NCBI GenBank assembly: GCA_051002235.1
Contig: JBPCMN010000067.1
Location: 1-36,920, forward strand
Length of the DNA: 36,920 nt
Reading direction: 5' to 3'
Source of the DNA: JBPCMN01 sp013695115
GTDB lineage: Bacteria > Actinomycetota > Acidimicrobiia > IMCC26256 > JACDBD01
Shown here: positions 7,276-14,660 of the stretch, piece by piece
Position numbering within the stretch: the first letter of the stretch is position 1
Layout: the number at the start of each line of letters is the position of its first letter
The notes under the pieces: model-generated
Database searches by the model: none
What the model saw: only the letters and a program-made list of their open reading frames with translations
Told to the model about the DNA's origin: nothing
Made by a program: the position numbers and the translations under genes

Positions 7276-8769
7276 CTAAATCCAGGAGCGGAGGCGCTTG
7301 CGGGACGCCGCCTTCCACGCGTCGCTCCAGGCGGCCCGACGCGCGTTGGCTTCCGCCCGCTCGAGCGCGGCCAGCTGCCCGATCACGAAGGTCTGCCGGG
7401 GTGACGCCGCCACCAACGCATCGCGCAGCCACTGCTCGGCCACGACCGCGTCCTGGTGTTCGCCCAAGACGTCCTGCACGTCCTCCATCGCCGAGGCCAA
7501 CCGGCGGGCCGGCTTCCCGATGACAGGAGCGGCGGCCTCGGCGGCGTAGCGGACCCGCTTGGCCCGCTTGCGGATGTCGTGCAGCGCCTCGTCGGGGGGA
7601 TCGTCGTCGAGCTCGGCGACGGCCTGGTCGATCCGGTCGAGGGGCTTGCGGACGAGACCGGGAAGGACGTCGGCAGCGGGCTGGCCCGCCTCCGGGGTCA
7701 GGACGGGGGCGCGGGCGGCGTCGACGAGTCGGTCGAGCAGCTCGAGGTAGCGGGAGCTGCGCATGTCTTCGAGGAGGGCGGCGCGGGCGTGCTCGCGCTC
7801 ATCCCCCAACCGAGCGACGAGCGCGCCGGCGGCGTCCCGGTCGGACTCGAGCAGCTGGTTGACCCGCTCGCGCAGCCGGGCGAGGAGGACGTCGGCGTCG
7901 CGCACCGCCCCGAGCCCGGTGGCGATCCACTTCAGCTCGTCCCGGAGGCTCTCGTTCCACTCCTCGTCGAGGAGGGCGTGGAACGTGCGGAGGTCGGACC
8001 GGAGCCGACGGGTGGCGACCCGGGCCTGGTGGACGGCTTCGGGATCCTCGCCCAGCCGCACGCCCGCGTCGTGCGCGATCAGCCGGGAGACCGAGGGGGC
8101 GAGCGCGGCGCGCAGGACGTCTCCGGTGTTGGCGGCGTCACCGAGGTCGGGTGTCGGCAGCACGTCGGGGGCGTCGAGGGCGCGCGGCCCCAGCGCCCGT
8201 ACGACTTTCGGCGTCGGGTCGGGCTCACCCGCGCCGGCTTCGCGCAGCCGGTCGACGACGGCGCGGGCGAGGTCGGGGTCGGTGTCCTCGCGGAGCTCGA
8301 CCTCGAGCTCCCGGAAGCGGGCGGCGACGTGGCCCCGGTCGAGGATCGAGACCTCGTCGTCGACGACCTCGGCGACGGGCTTGTCGTCGGGGCCGCGCAG
8401 TTCGAGCCGCTGGCGCCGCGTCTGCATCCGGGTGACCGGCGCGACCGGGGCGGTGCGGATCAGGCCGAGCACGAGGTCGAGCGCGTCGGCGGGGGGCGCG
8501 CCGGGCGCGCCGTCGAAGTGGTGCTCGTTTCGGGCGAGCAGGCCGTCGTCGGCACCGTCCGATTTCGGCAGCTTCACCACCCACCCTTCGTCGTTGCGGT
8601 AGCGCAGGCTGGCGCCCGACCGGGCGAGGCGAAGGTCGGCAGTGTCGAAGTAGGTGGCCTGGAGATCGAGGGTGTCGGCGGGCGCGGTCGAAACGCCCTC
8701 GGCGACGCCGGTCAGGTCGGGGAGTCGAAATCCCGGAGCCGGTGCGAGCTTCGTCTCACGCTCGCGCAT
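7276..8769 (-). CDS. CYTH-CHAD domain protein
   Basis: 497-aa two-domain protein. The N-terminal CYTH/triphosphate-tunnel domain (about 1-195) has the ExExK signature Glu3-x-Glu5-x-Lys7 in RERETKL and basic/acidic strands such as LRYRNDEGWVVKLPKS and FRELEVEL. The C-terminal CHAD domain (about 220-490) is helical with conserved histidines and arginines in HDAGVRLGEDPEAVHQARV followed by TRRLRSDLRTF, and a second set around LHDIRKRAKRVRYAAEA. CHAD domains bind polyphosphate and CYTH domains process triphosphate or polyphosphate ends. Its start overlaps the end of ppk1 by 14 nt, so the two are translated from one message, supporting a role in polyphosphate storage. Confidence 0.92.
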   Translation of the reverse strand: MRERETKLAPAPGFRLPDLTGVAEGVSTAPADTLDLQATYFDTADLRLARSGASLRYRNDEGWVVKLPKSDGADDGLLARNEHHFDGAPGAPPADALDLVLGLIRTAPVAPVTRMQTRRQRLELRGPDDKPVAEVVDDEVSILDRGHVAARFRELEVELREDTDPDLARAVVDRLREAGAGEPDPTPKVVRALGPRALDAPDVLPTPDLGDAANTGDVLRAALAPSVSRLIAHDAGVRLGEDPEAVHQARVATRRLRSDLRTFHALLDEEWNESLRDELKWIATGLGAVRDADVLLARLRERVNQLLESDRDAAGALVARLGDEREHARAALLEDMRSSRYLELLDRLVDAARAPVLTPEAGQPAADVLPGLVRKPLDRIDQAVAELDDDPPDEALHDIRKRAKRVRYAAEAAAPVIGKPARRLASAMEDVQDVLGEHQDAVVAEQWLRDALVAASPRQTFVIGQLAALERAEANARRAAWSDAWKAASRKRLRSWI

Positions 8770-10885
8770 CGGCGGCCCGTGCAGTCGGTTGGGCGCGGGC
8801 GATGGCGAGCTCCTGCAGCCGGCGGTGGGTGTTGACGCCCTCGGCGGTCGGGACCTTGTGCCAGGCGCCGTCGCGCGTCAGCTCCCACGCCAGCGTGTCG
8901 TCGGCGAGGTTGATGGCGAGGATCTCGTCGAGGCGGGCCCGCAGCCGGGGCTCGGTCACGGGCACGAGTGCTTCGACCCGGCCGTCGAGGTTGCGGGGCA
9001 TGAGGTCGGCCGAGCCGATGAGGTACTCGGCGGTCGTGGGATCGGCGCCGAAGCGGTACACGCGCGAGTGCTCGAGGAAGCGACCCACGATCGAACGGAC
9101 GTGGATGTTCTCGGACATGCCGGGGACGCCGGGGCGGAGGCAGCAGATGCCCCGCACGACGAGTTCGATGGGCGTGCCGCGCCCGCTGGCCTGGTAGAGC
9201 GCGTCGATGAGCTCGGGGTCGACCAGGCTGTTCATCTTCATCGTCAACCGGCCGCGCTCGCCCTGGTCGGCCTCGCGCTGGATGCGCTCGATGATCGCCG
9301 GCCGCAGCGTCTTCGGACCGACCAGGATCTTCCGGTACTCGGGCTGGCGGCTGTACCCGGTGAGGAAGTTGAACAGCTCCGAGAGGTCGGCGCCGAGGTC
9401 GGGATCGGCCGACAGGATGCCGATGTCCTCGTAGAGCGCGGCGGTCTTGTAGTTGTAGTTGCCGGTGCCGACGTGGCAGTAGCGCCGGATGCTGTCGGCC
9501 TCCTGCCGCACGACCAGGAGGATCTTGGCGTGCGTCTTGAGACCGACGAGCCCGTACACGACGTGGATGCCGGCGTCCTCGAACAGCTGCGCTCGTTCGA
9601 TGTTGGCCTGCTCGTCGCCGCGGGCTTTGAGCTCGACCAGCGCGACGACCTGCTTGTCCTGCTCGGCCGCGTGGAGCAGTGAGCGCACGAGCGCACTGTC
9701 GGGCCCTGCGGTGCGGTACAGCGTCTGCTTGATCGCGAGCACGTCGGGGTCGCGGGCGGCCTGGGCCACGAAGGCCTCCACCGACGCCTCGAACGAGTCG
9801 TAGGGATGGTGCACGAACACGTCCCCGGACTCGAGCACACGGAACACGTCGGGCGGCGCCTTGGCATCGCTCGGGGCGACCGCCGGTGGGACCTGCGGGG
9901 CCCAGGGCTTGTCCTTGAGATCGGGCCGGTCGAGGTCGTACAGCGCCCAGAGGCCGCCGAGATCGAGGGGGGCGTCGATGACCAGCACCTCGGCGTCGCT
10001 GAGCTCGATCTCCCGACACAGGGTCTCGAGCACGTCGGCCGGCATGGTGGTGTCGACCTCGAGGCGGACCACGCGACCGAACTTCGTGCGCCGCCGCAGC
10101 ACCGTTTCCATCGCCTCGAGCAGGTCCTCGGCTTCGTCCGACAGCTCGAAGTCGGCGTCGCGGGTGACCCGGAACGGGTGCCGGGCCAGGATCTCCATGC
10201 CCGGGAAGAGGGCGTCGAGCCGCGCCGCGATCACCTGCTCCAGCGGTACGAACCGCTCCTTGTCGGGCATGACGACGAAGCGGGGGAGCAACGGCGGCAC
10301 CTTGACCCGGGCGAAGCGGACCTCGCCGGTGGCGGGGTCGCGCACCTGCACCGCCAGGTTCAGTGAGAGGTGCGAGATGTAGGGGAAGGGATGGGCGGGG
10401 TCGACCGCCAGGGGAGTCAGCACCGGGAAGACTCGCTCCTCGAACACCGACTCGAGATGGGCGCGGTCGGTCTCGGAGAGGTCGTCCCAGTCGGCGAAGC
10501 GGATCCCCGCGTCCTCCAGCGCCGGCGCCGCGTCTTTCGTGAACACCGTCGCCATCCGGTTGACCAGCTCCTCGACCTGGGCCCGGATCGCGCGGAGCTG
10601 CTCCTGGGGATCGCGCCCATCGGGCGAGACGGCGCGGAGGCCGGCGTCGACCTGGCGCGACAGCGCAGCGACTCGTACCTGGAAGAACTCGTCCAGGTTC
10701 TGACTGAAGATGGCGATGAACTTGACCCGCTCGAGGAGCGGCAGCGACGGGTCCTCGGCGAGCGCGAGCACGCGCGCGTTGAAGTCGAGCCACGAGAGCT
10801 CGCGGTTCAGGTAGCGGAGCTCAGGTTCGGTGACTGGCTCCGGCGCGCTTTCGTCCAACGCTTCCAGGCCGGCCATGTCGCCCAT
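8756..10885 (-). CDS. ppk1: Polyphosphate kinase 1
   Basis: PPK1 makes long-chain polyphosphate reversibly from ATP. The 709-aa product has the N-terminal helical domain (LNRELSWLDFNARVLALA, then NLDEFFQVR), the head domain and both phospholipase-D-like catalytic domains. His471 in CHVGTGNYNYKTA is the expected phosphohistidine; His606 in GRFLEHSRVYRF is the second active-site histidine; Lys and Arg residues of THAKILLVVR complete the site. ATG 10885 is chosen for family length; ATG 10876 is an alternative, and the longer upstream frame is low-complexity. It heads the leftward cluster with CHAD, Nudix, SixA-like, HD and surE genes. Confidence 0.95.
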   Translation of the reverse strand: MGDMAGLEALDESAPEPVTEPELRYLNRELSWLDFNARVLALAEDPSLPLLERVKFIAIFSQNLDEFFQVRVAALSRQVDAGLRAVSPDGRDPQEQLRAIRAQVEELVNRMATVFTKDAAPALEDAGIRFADWDDLSETDRAHLESVFEERVFPVLTPLAVDPAHPFPYISHLSLNLAVQVRDPATGEVRFARVKVPPLLPRFVVMPDKERFVPLEQVIAARLDALFPGMEILARHPFRVTRDADFELSDEAEDLLEAMETVLRRRTKFGRVVRLEVDTTMPADVLETLCREIELSDAEVLVIDAPLDLGGLWALYDLDRPDLKDKPWAPQVPPAVAPSDAKAPPDVFRVLESGDVFVHHPYDSFEASVEAFVAQAARDPDVLAIKQTLYRTAGPDSALVRSLLHAAEQDKQVVALVELKARGDEQANIERAQLFEDAGIHVVYGLVGLKTHAKILLVVRQEADSIRRYCHVGTGNYNYKTAALYEDIGILSADPDLGADLSELFNFLTGYSRQPEYRKILVGPKTLRPAIIERIQREADQGERGRLTMKMNSLVDPELIDALYQASGRGTPIELVVRGICCLRPGVPGMSENIHVRSIVGRFLEHSRVYRFGADPTTAEYLIGSADLMPRNLDGRVEALVPVTEPRLRARLDEILAINLADDTLAWELTRDGAWHKVPTAEGVNTHRRLQELAIARAQPTARAADARA

Positions 10886-10928
10886 CGTACCGCCCGCCTT
10901 CCGGCGTCGTTCCGGGCGCCAACGCAAC

Positions 10929-10955
10929 GGCGGCCCGGCGCGAGGACGGGCCGCC
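10929..10955 (-). other. Perfect 9-bp hairpin in the ppk1 leader region
   Basis: GGCGGCCCG (10929-10937) pairs perfectly with CGGGCCGCC (10947-10955) around a 9-nt loop, in the 226-bp divergent region between ppk1 and the MFS gene. It begins 44 nt upstream of the ppk1 start, so it could lie in the ppk1 leader or be an operator. Otherwise this region shows a single GTTCAT half-site on the minus strand at 11051-11056 and a TAACGT hexamer (11097-11102) 9 nt before the MFS start. Confidence 0.4.
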
Positions 10956-11111
10956 GGGGGGCCGTCGGGCCGGTGGGGGTCGCCGGTCCCGGGCACTGAC
11001 GACGGTACCCAGCCCCGGTTGCGGCCGGGTTTCGACGGCGCGACCGGCGGATGAACACCTCGGTCCACTGTCGGATGGGTCGGCGGACCGCGGCGGTAAC
11101 GTGACTCCGGG

Positions 11112-12413
11112 ATGTCCACCGATCCCCGATTCACCGGGCCCTCCCCCTTCGCTCGTCTCGCCGCTGTCCACGCCGCGGTGATGTGCGGCGACGCCTGCGT
11201 CACCGTCTCGCTGGCGGGGTCGTTGTTCTTCACCGCGCCGACCGAGGCCGCTCGCGGCAGCGTGCTCCTCTACCTCGCGCTGGCCCTGGCGCCGTTCGCG
11301 GTGATCGCCCCGATCGTGGGCCCCCTGCTCGACCGCGCCGGCGGAGGCGGCCGGCGGATGATCATCTTCGGCTCGTGCGTGGGCCGGGTCGTGCTGGCGT
11401 TCCTGCTTGCCCGCCACCTCAACAGCCTGTTGCTGTACCCGGAGGCGTTCGGGATCCTGGTGCTCGGCAAGGCGCACTCGATTGCCAAGAGCTCGCTGGT
11501 ACCGGGAATGGTCGCGGGGGAGACCGAGCTGGTCGCCGCGAACTCGCGCCTCGCGCTCATCAGTGTCCTCGCTGCCATCGTGGGCGGGTTGCCCGCGGCC
11601 GGCGTCTCGAAGCTATTCGGCGACTCCCAGTACGCCTTGTTCATGGCCGCGACCATCTTCCTCGTCGGTGCCGGGCTGGCGCTCAAGATCCCCCGACCGG
11701 CGGCCGAGCCCAGGGGCGACGCCGAGCTCGAGCGGGAGGAGCTGCACGCCCCGAGCATCATCCTCGCTGCCAGCGCGATGGGCCTCCTGCGGGGAGCGGT
11801 CGGCTTCTACACCTTCTTCCTCGCGTTCCAGCTGAAGAACTCGGTGTTCGCGCTGGGGATGGCGCTGACGGCCAGCGCCATCGGCGGGTTCGCCGGCGTC
11901 GTTGCCGCACCGCAGCTGAGAAAGGTGGTCAAGGAGGAGGTCATCCTGGTCGGCGCCCTCCTCACTCCCGCGCTGATCGGCCTGTTCTCGGCCCGCTCGG
12001 GGACGAGGCTCGCGTTCGCCGCCACCGCGCTGGCGGTGGCGGTCGGCGCGGCCGCGGGCCGGCTCGGGTTCGACAGCATCCTGCAGCGCGACGCACCCGA
12101 CGCGGTGCGGGGCCGGTCGTTCGCCCGCTTCGAGACCCGGTTCCAGCTGACCTGGGTCGTCGGTGGCCTCCTGGGCCTGATCCCGATCTCAGCCCGCGTC
12201 GGTCTGTTCGCGCTCGCGGTCACGCTCGGCTTCGCTGGTGTCTCCTACCTGCTCGGGATGCGCGCCGGACAGGCACGGGTCGACCGCGGCCGCCGCCGGT
12301 CCGAGCGGACGCGGGCCGCCGTTCGCACGGGCGTGCGGGGCGCACTCGCGCGTTTCCGGCGCCGGCGGCCCGGCGAGCCGCCCACACGCCCACGCTCCGA
12401 AGCGCGCCGCTAA
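11112..12413 (+). CDS. MFS-type membrane transporter
   Basis: 433-aa integral membrane protein with about 12 hydrophobic helices in two halves and the loop LLDRAGGGGRRMIIFG between helices 2 and 3, corresponding to the major-facilitator motif. Small residues dominate the helices, and a strongly basic cytoplasmic tail (about residues 390-433, rich in Arg) closes the protein. The substrate cannot be read from the sequence; the general type is that of MFS_1/MFS_3 efflux proteins. The ATG at 11112 follows TAACGT by 9 nt with no Shine-Dalgarno. It runs in the same direction as the Eis-like gene 41 nt downstream, so they may be co-transcribed. Confidence 0.8.
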   Translation: MSTDPRFTGPSPFARLAAVHAAVMCGDACVTVSLAGSLFFTAPTEAARGSVLLYLALALAPFAVIAPIVGPLLDRAGGGGRRMIIFGSCVGRVVLAFLLARHLNSLLLYPEAFGILVLGKAHSIAKSSLVPGMVAGETELVAANSRLALISVLAAIVGGLPAAGVSKLFGDSQYALFMAATIFLVGAGLALKIPRPAAEPRGDAELEREELHAPSIILAASAMGLLRGAVGFYTFFLAFQLKNSVFALGMALTASAIGGFAGVVAAPQLRKVVKEEVILVGALLTPALIGLFSARSGTRLAFAATALAVAVGAAAGRLGFDSILQRDAPDAVRGRSFARFETRFQLTWVVGGLLGLIPISARVGLFALAVTLGFAGVSYLLGMRAGQARVDRGRRRSERTRAAVRTGVRGALARFRRRRPGEPPTRPRSEARR

Positions 12414-12454
12414 TTCCGGTCGCGCCCGTCCGGGCGACCGGGTAGAAACACACC

Positions 12455-13693
12455 ATGCCGCCCGACTTCGAGATCCGTCCGGTCACGCCCGACGAGGTCG
12501 AGGCGTTCACCCGAGCCCCGCTCGCCGCCTTCGGCGAGACGTTCGACCCGGAACGCTTCAAGCTCGAGTGGACCCATCACGAGCTCGACCGCACCCTCGC
12601 CGCGTTCGACGACGGCGAGATCGTCGGGACCGGCCGCCTCTACTCCTTGGAGCTCACGCTGCCCGGCGCTGTGCTCGAGCCGGTCGCGGCCGTGAGCTGG
12701 ATCTCGGTGCTGCCCACCCACCGGCGGCGGGGGATCCTCACCGCGATCATGGGGCGCGAGCTCGACGACGCAGTCGGGCGCGGCGAGTCGATGGCGGTGC
12801 TGCACGCTTCCGAAGGCCTCATCTACCGCCGGTTTGGCTATGGGATCGCCGCCGGCTCCATCGCCTTCACCGTCCCGCGCCGGCACAGCGCGTTCCTCCG
12901 CCCGCCTCCCGAGGGCGGGCGGGTCCGTCTCGTCGACGACGAGACGGCGCGCAAGGTCTTTCCCGACATCTTCGAACGCGCCCGCCGCCACCAGCCCGGC
13001 GCCGTCTCGCGCGTCGACGAGTGGTGGGGCAACGAGCTCTTCTACGTCGAGAAGAAGGAGGAAGGCACCAGATTCTTCGCCACCTACGAGTCGGCCGATC
13101 GCACCCTTGACGGGTACGTCGTCTACAAGATCGTGGCCCGCTGGACGGACGACGGCCTGGGCCGCAGCCGCCTCGACGTGTTGGACCTCGTGACCGTCAC
13201 GCCTGAGGCGCGCGCCGTCCTGTGGCGCTATCTCTGTGATGTCGACCTGGTCGAGACGATCGCGGCCGGCTCGTGCCCGGTCGACGAGCCCCTGCGGTGG
13301 ATGCTGGCTGAGTCGCGGCGATTCACCGTGAACCGGCTGTCCGACGGGCTCTGGGTTCGAGTCCTCGACGCGCCTGCTGTGCTCTCGGCCCGTCGCTACG
13401 CCACCGCCGGCCAGATCGTGTTCGGCGTGGACGACGAGTTCCGACCCGACGGAGACGCGGCCGGCCGCTTCGCGCTCGAGGGTGGTCCCGACGGCGCGCA
13501 GTGCGAGCGGACCAACGTCGATCCCGACCTCGCGCTCGGCGTCGCCGATCTCGGTGCTGCCTACCTGGGTGGCGTTACGTTCTCGACGCTCGCGCGGGCC
13601 GGGCTGGTCGAGGAGCGCACCTCGGGCGCGCTCGCGCGCGCCGACGCGATGTTCCGAGCGGACCCGGCGCCGTTCGTGATGACCGAGTTCTAG
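12455..13693 (+). CDS. Eis-like GNAT N-acetyltransferase
   Basis: 412-aa protein of the Eis family: an N-terminal GNAT domain, a second degenerate GNAT domain and a C-terminal SCP2-like domain. The acetyl-CoA loop is ISVLPTHRRRGIL (Arg90-Arg91-Arg92-Gly93). Tyr124 in LIYRRFGYG matches the catalytic tyrosine region of mycobacterial Eis, and the protein ends in Phe with a free carboxylate, which acts as general base in that family. Eis enzymes acetylate aminoglycosides at several amines or protein lysines; the natural substrate here is unknown. The start ATG is preceded by TAGAAACACACC without a ribosome site. The stop codon lies inside an inverted-repeat arm. Confidence 0.85.
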   Translation: MPPDFEIRPVTPDEVEAFTRAPLAAFGETFDPERFKLEWTHHELDRTLAAFDDGEIVGTGRLYSLELTLPGAVLEPVAAVSWISVLPTHRRRGILTAIMGRELDDAVGRGESMAVLHASEGLIYRRFGYGIAAGSIAFTVPRRHSAFLRPPPEGGRVRLVDDETARKVFPDIFERARRHQPGAVSRVDEWWGNELFYVEKKEEGTRFFATYESADRTLDGYVVYKIVARWTDDGLGRSRLDVLDLVTVTPEARAVLWRYLCDVDLVETIAAGSCPVDEPLRWMLAESRRFTVNRLSDGLWVRVLDAPAVLSARRYATAGQIVFGVDDEFRPDGDAAGRFALEGGPDGAQCERTNVDPDLALGVADLGAAYLGGVTFSTLARAGLVEERTSGALARADAMFRADPAPFVMTEF

Positions 13694-13816
13694 GTGGCTG
13701 CCGAAAAAGTCGGCAGGCTAGATCGGAGACACAACATGGAGTACACCGCAGCGCTCAGGCACCGCGACATGTTGTACTCGCTCACACGCGTCAGCACTTT
13801 TTCTCCAGCCACCTAG
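13690..13816. repeat. 127-bp inverted-repeat element after the Eis-like gene
   Basis: The ends are near-perfect inverted 21-mers. The left arm is CTAGGTGGCTG, two bases, then GAAAAAGT (13690-13710); the right arm is ACTTTTTC, two bases, then CAGCCACCTAG (13796-13816), 19 of 21 complementary. Inside, ACAACATG (13731-13738) pairs with CATGTTGT (13768-13775), and GAGTACA (13739-13745) pairs with TGTACTC (13773-13779). A smaller hairpin CTGCCGA/TCGGCAG is at 13698-13716. It could be a MITE-like element whose arm supplies the Eis-like stop codon, or a symmetric bidirectional terminator with A5 and T5 tracts. No flanking target duplication is obvious. Confidence 0.55.
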
Positions 13817-13867
13817 CTCTCTTGGTCGCGCTCGCTTCGCTCGCCGCTCCCGCACGCCTTTAATCGC

Positions 13868-13896
13868 CGAGGGGGCCGGGGGACCCAGCCCCCTCG
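13868..13896 (-). terminator. Strong hairpin downstream of the dehydrogenase gene
   Basis: CGAGGGGGC (13868-13876) pairs perfectly with GCCCCCTCG (13888-13896) around an 11-nt loop, 17 nt past the stop of the leftward dehydrogenase gene. Only a short TTAAA follows in that direction, so termination strength is uncertain. The adjoining 13823-13860 stretch (GGTCGCGCTCGCTTCGCTCG) is a generic high-GC intergenic sequence; a shorter version occurs at 31034-31050. Confidence 0.55.
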
Positions 13897-13913
13897 TGGG
13901 CCGATGGCAGCTT

Positions 13914-14651
13914 CTAACTCTCCTTCCAGCCCTCGGTGGCGCCCTTCACCATGCCGAAGGGGCCAGTGGGCCAGCGGAAGCAGTCCATCATCAGCTGGTC
14001 GACGTCGTCGGGGGTAGCGATGCCCTCGGCGACCACCTTCTGAGCCTCGGCGATCATGGCGAAGTAGACCCGGTTGGTCACGAATCCCCACGCCATCGCG
14101 GTGTCCTTGACCACCACCGGGTTCTTGTCGCAGCGGGCGGCGACGTCGCGGACGGTGCCGACGGTGTCGTCGCTGGTGTCGCGGGTCACGATGATCTCGG
14201 CCAGTCGCATGACGACCGGCGGCGACGCCCAGTGCCATCCGACGACACGGTCGGGCCGGTCGGTCGAGGCCGCGAGCGCGATGATCGGGAAGCCCGACGT
14301 GTTCGACGCCAGGATCGTCTCCGCCGGTGCCGCCTGGTCGAGATCGCGGAAGACCCGGACCTTGAGCTCGAGCCGCTCGGGCACCGCCTCGATGACGAGG
14401 TCGGTGGCGGCGGCCTCGTCGAACGAGCCGGTGAAGGTGAGGTGAGCGAGCGCGGCATCGGCGTCCGCGCGGCTGAGCTTGCCCCGCTCGACGCCCCGCT
14501 CGAGGCCGTAGCGCCCGGTGGTGACGTGCTCGCGTCCCTGCGCGAGTGCTTTGTCGTCGACGTCGTAGCAGACGGTCTCGTAGCCGGCCGTCGCCGTGAC
14601 CTGGGCGATCCCACTGCCCATCACTCCCGCACCAAGGACCCCGATCTTCAT
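13914..14651 (-). CDS. 3-hydroxyacyl-CoA dehydrogenase, C-terminally short
   Basis: NAD-dependent 3-hydroxyacyl/3-hydroxybutyryl-CoA dehydrogenase. Rossmann motif GAGVMGSGIAQ at residues 7-17, VIEAVPERLELK, ILASNTSG, and the catalytic histidine region VVGWHWASPPVVMRLAEII followed by FVTNRVYFAMIAEA. At 245 aa it lacks the last 35-40 residues of typical Hbd/PaaH proteins (about 282 aa), including the end of the helical dimerisation domain with its GKGFYDY-type tail; the reading stops shortly after WPTGPFGM. No continuation was seen in the other frames, so this is a real shorter C terminus or a decayed gene, not a simple frameshift. It lies 9 nt after the DUF2342 gene and is probably co-transcribed. 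Confidence 0.85.
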   Translation of the reverse strand: MKIGVLGAGVMGSGIAQVTATAGYETVCYDVDDKALAQGREHVTTGRYGLERGVERGKLSRADADAALAHLTFTGSFDEAAATDLVIEAVPERLELKVRVFRDLDQAAPAETILASNTSGFPIIALAASTDRPDRVVGWHWASPPVVMRLAEIIVTRDTSDDTVGTVRDVAARCDKNPVVVKDTAMAWGFVTNRVYFAMIAEAQKVVAEGIATPDDVDQLMMDCFRWPTGPFGMVKGATEGWKES

Positions 14652-14660
14652 GCGCCCGTG

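Noticed and set aside
7456..8835. 459-codon plus-strand frame opposite the CYTH-CHAD gene
   Set aside because: Antisense shadow of a gene with clear CYTH and CHAD motifs; composition is Val/Gly/Glu-rich without domains.
11035..11067. Possible PHO box upstream of ppk1
   Set aside because: Only one unit (GTTCATCCGCC on the minus strand) is present; the flanking 11-mers TGGACCGAGGT and GGTCGCGCCGT do not match, so it is not comparable to the pst sites.
13690..13816. Complete insertion sequence
   Set aside because: At 127 bp there is no room for a transposase and no target-site duplication was found; only a MITE-like or terminator reading is supportable.
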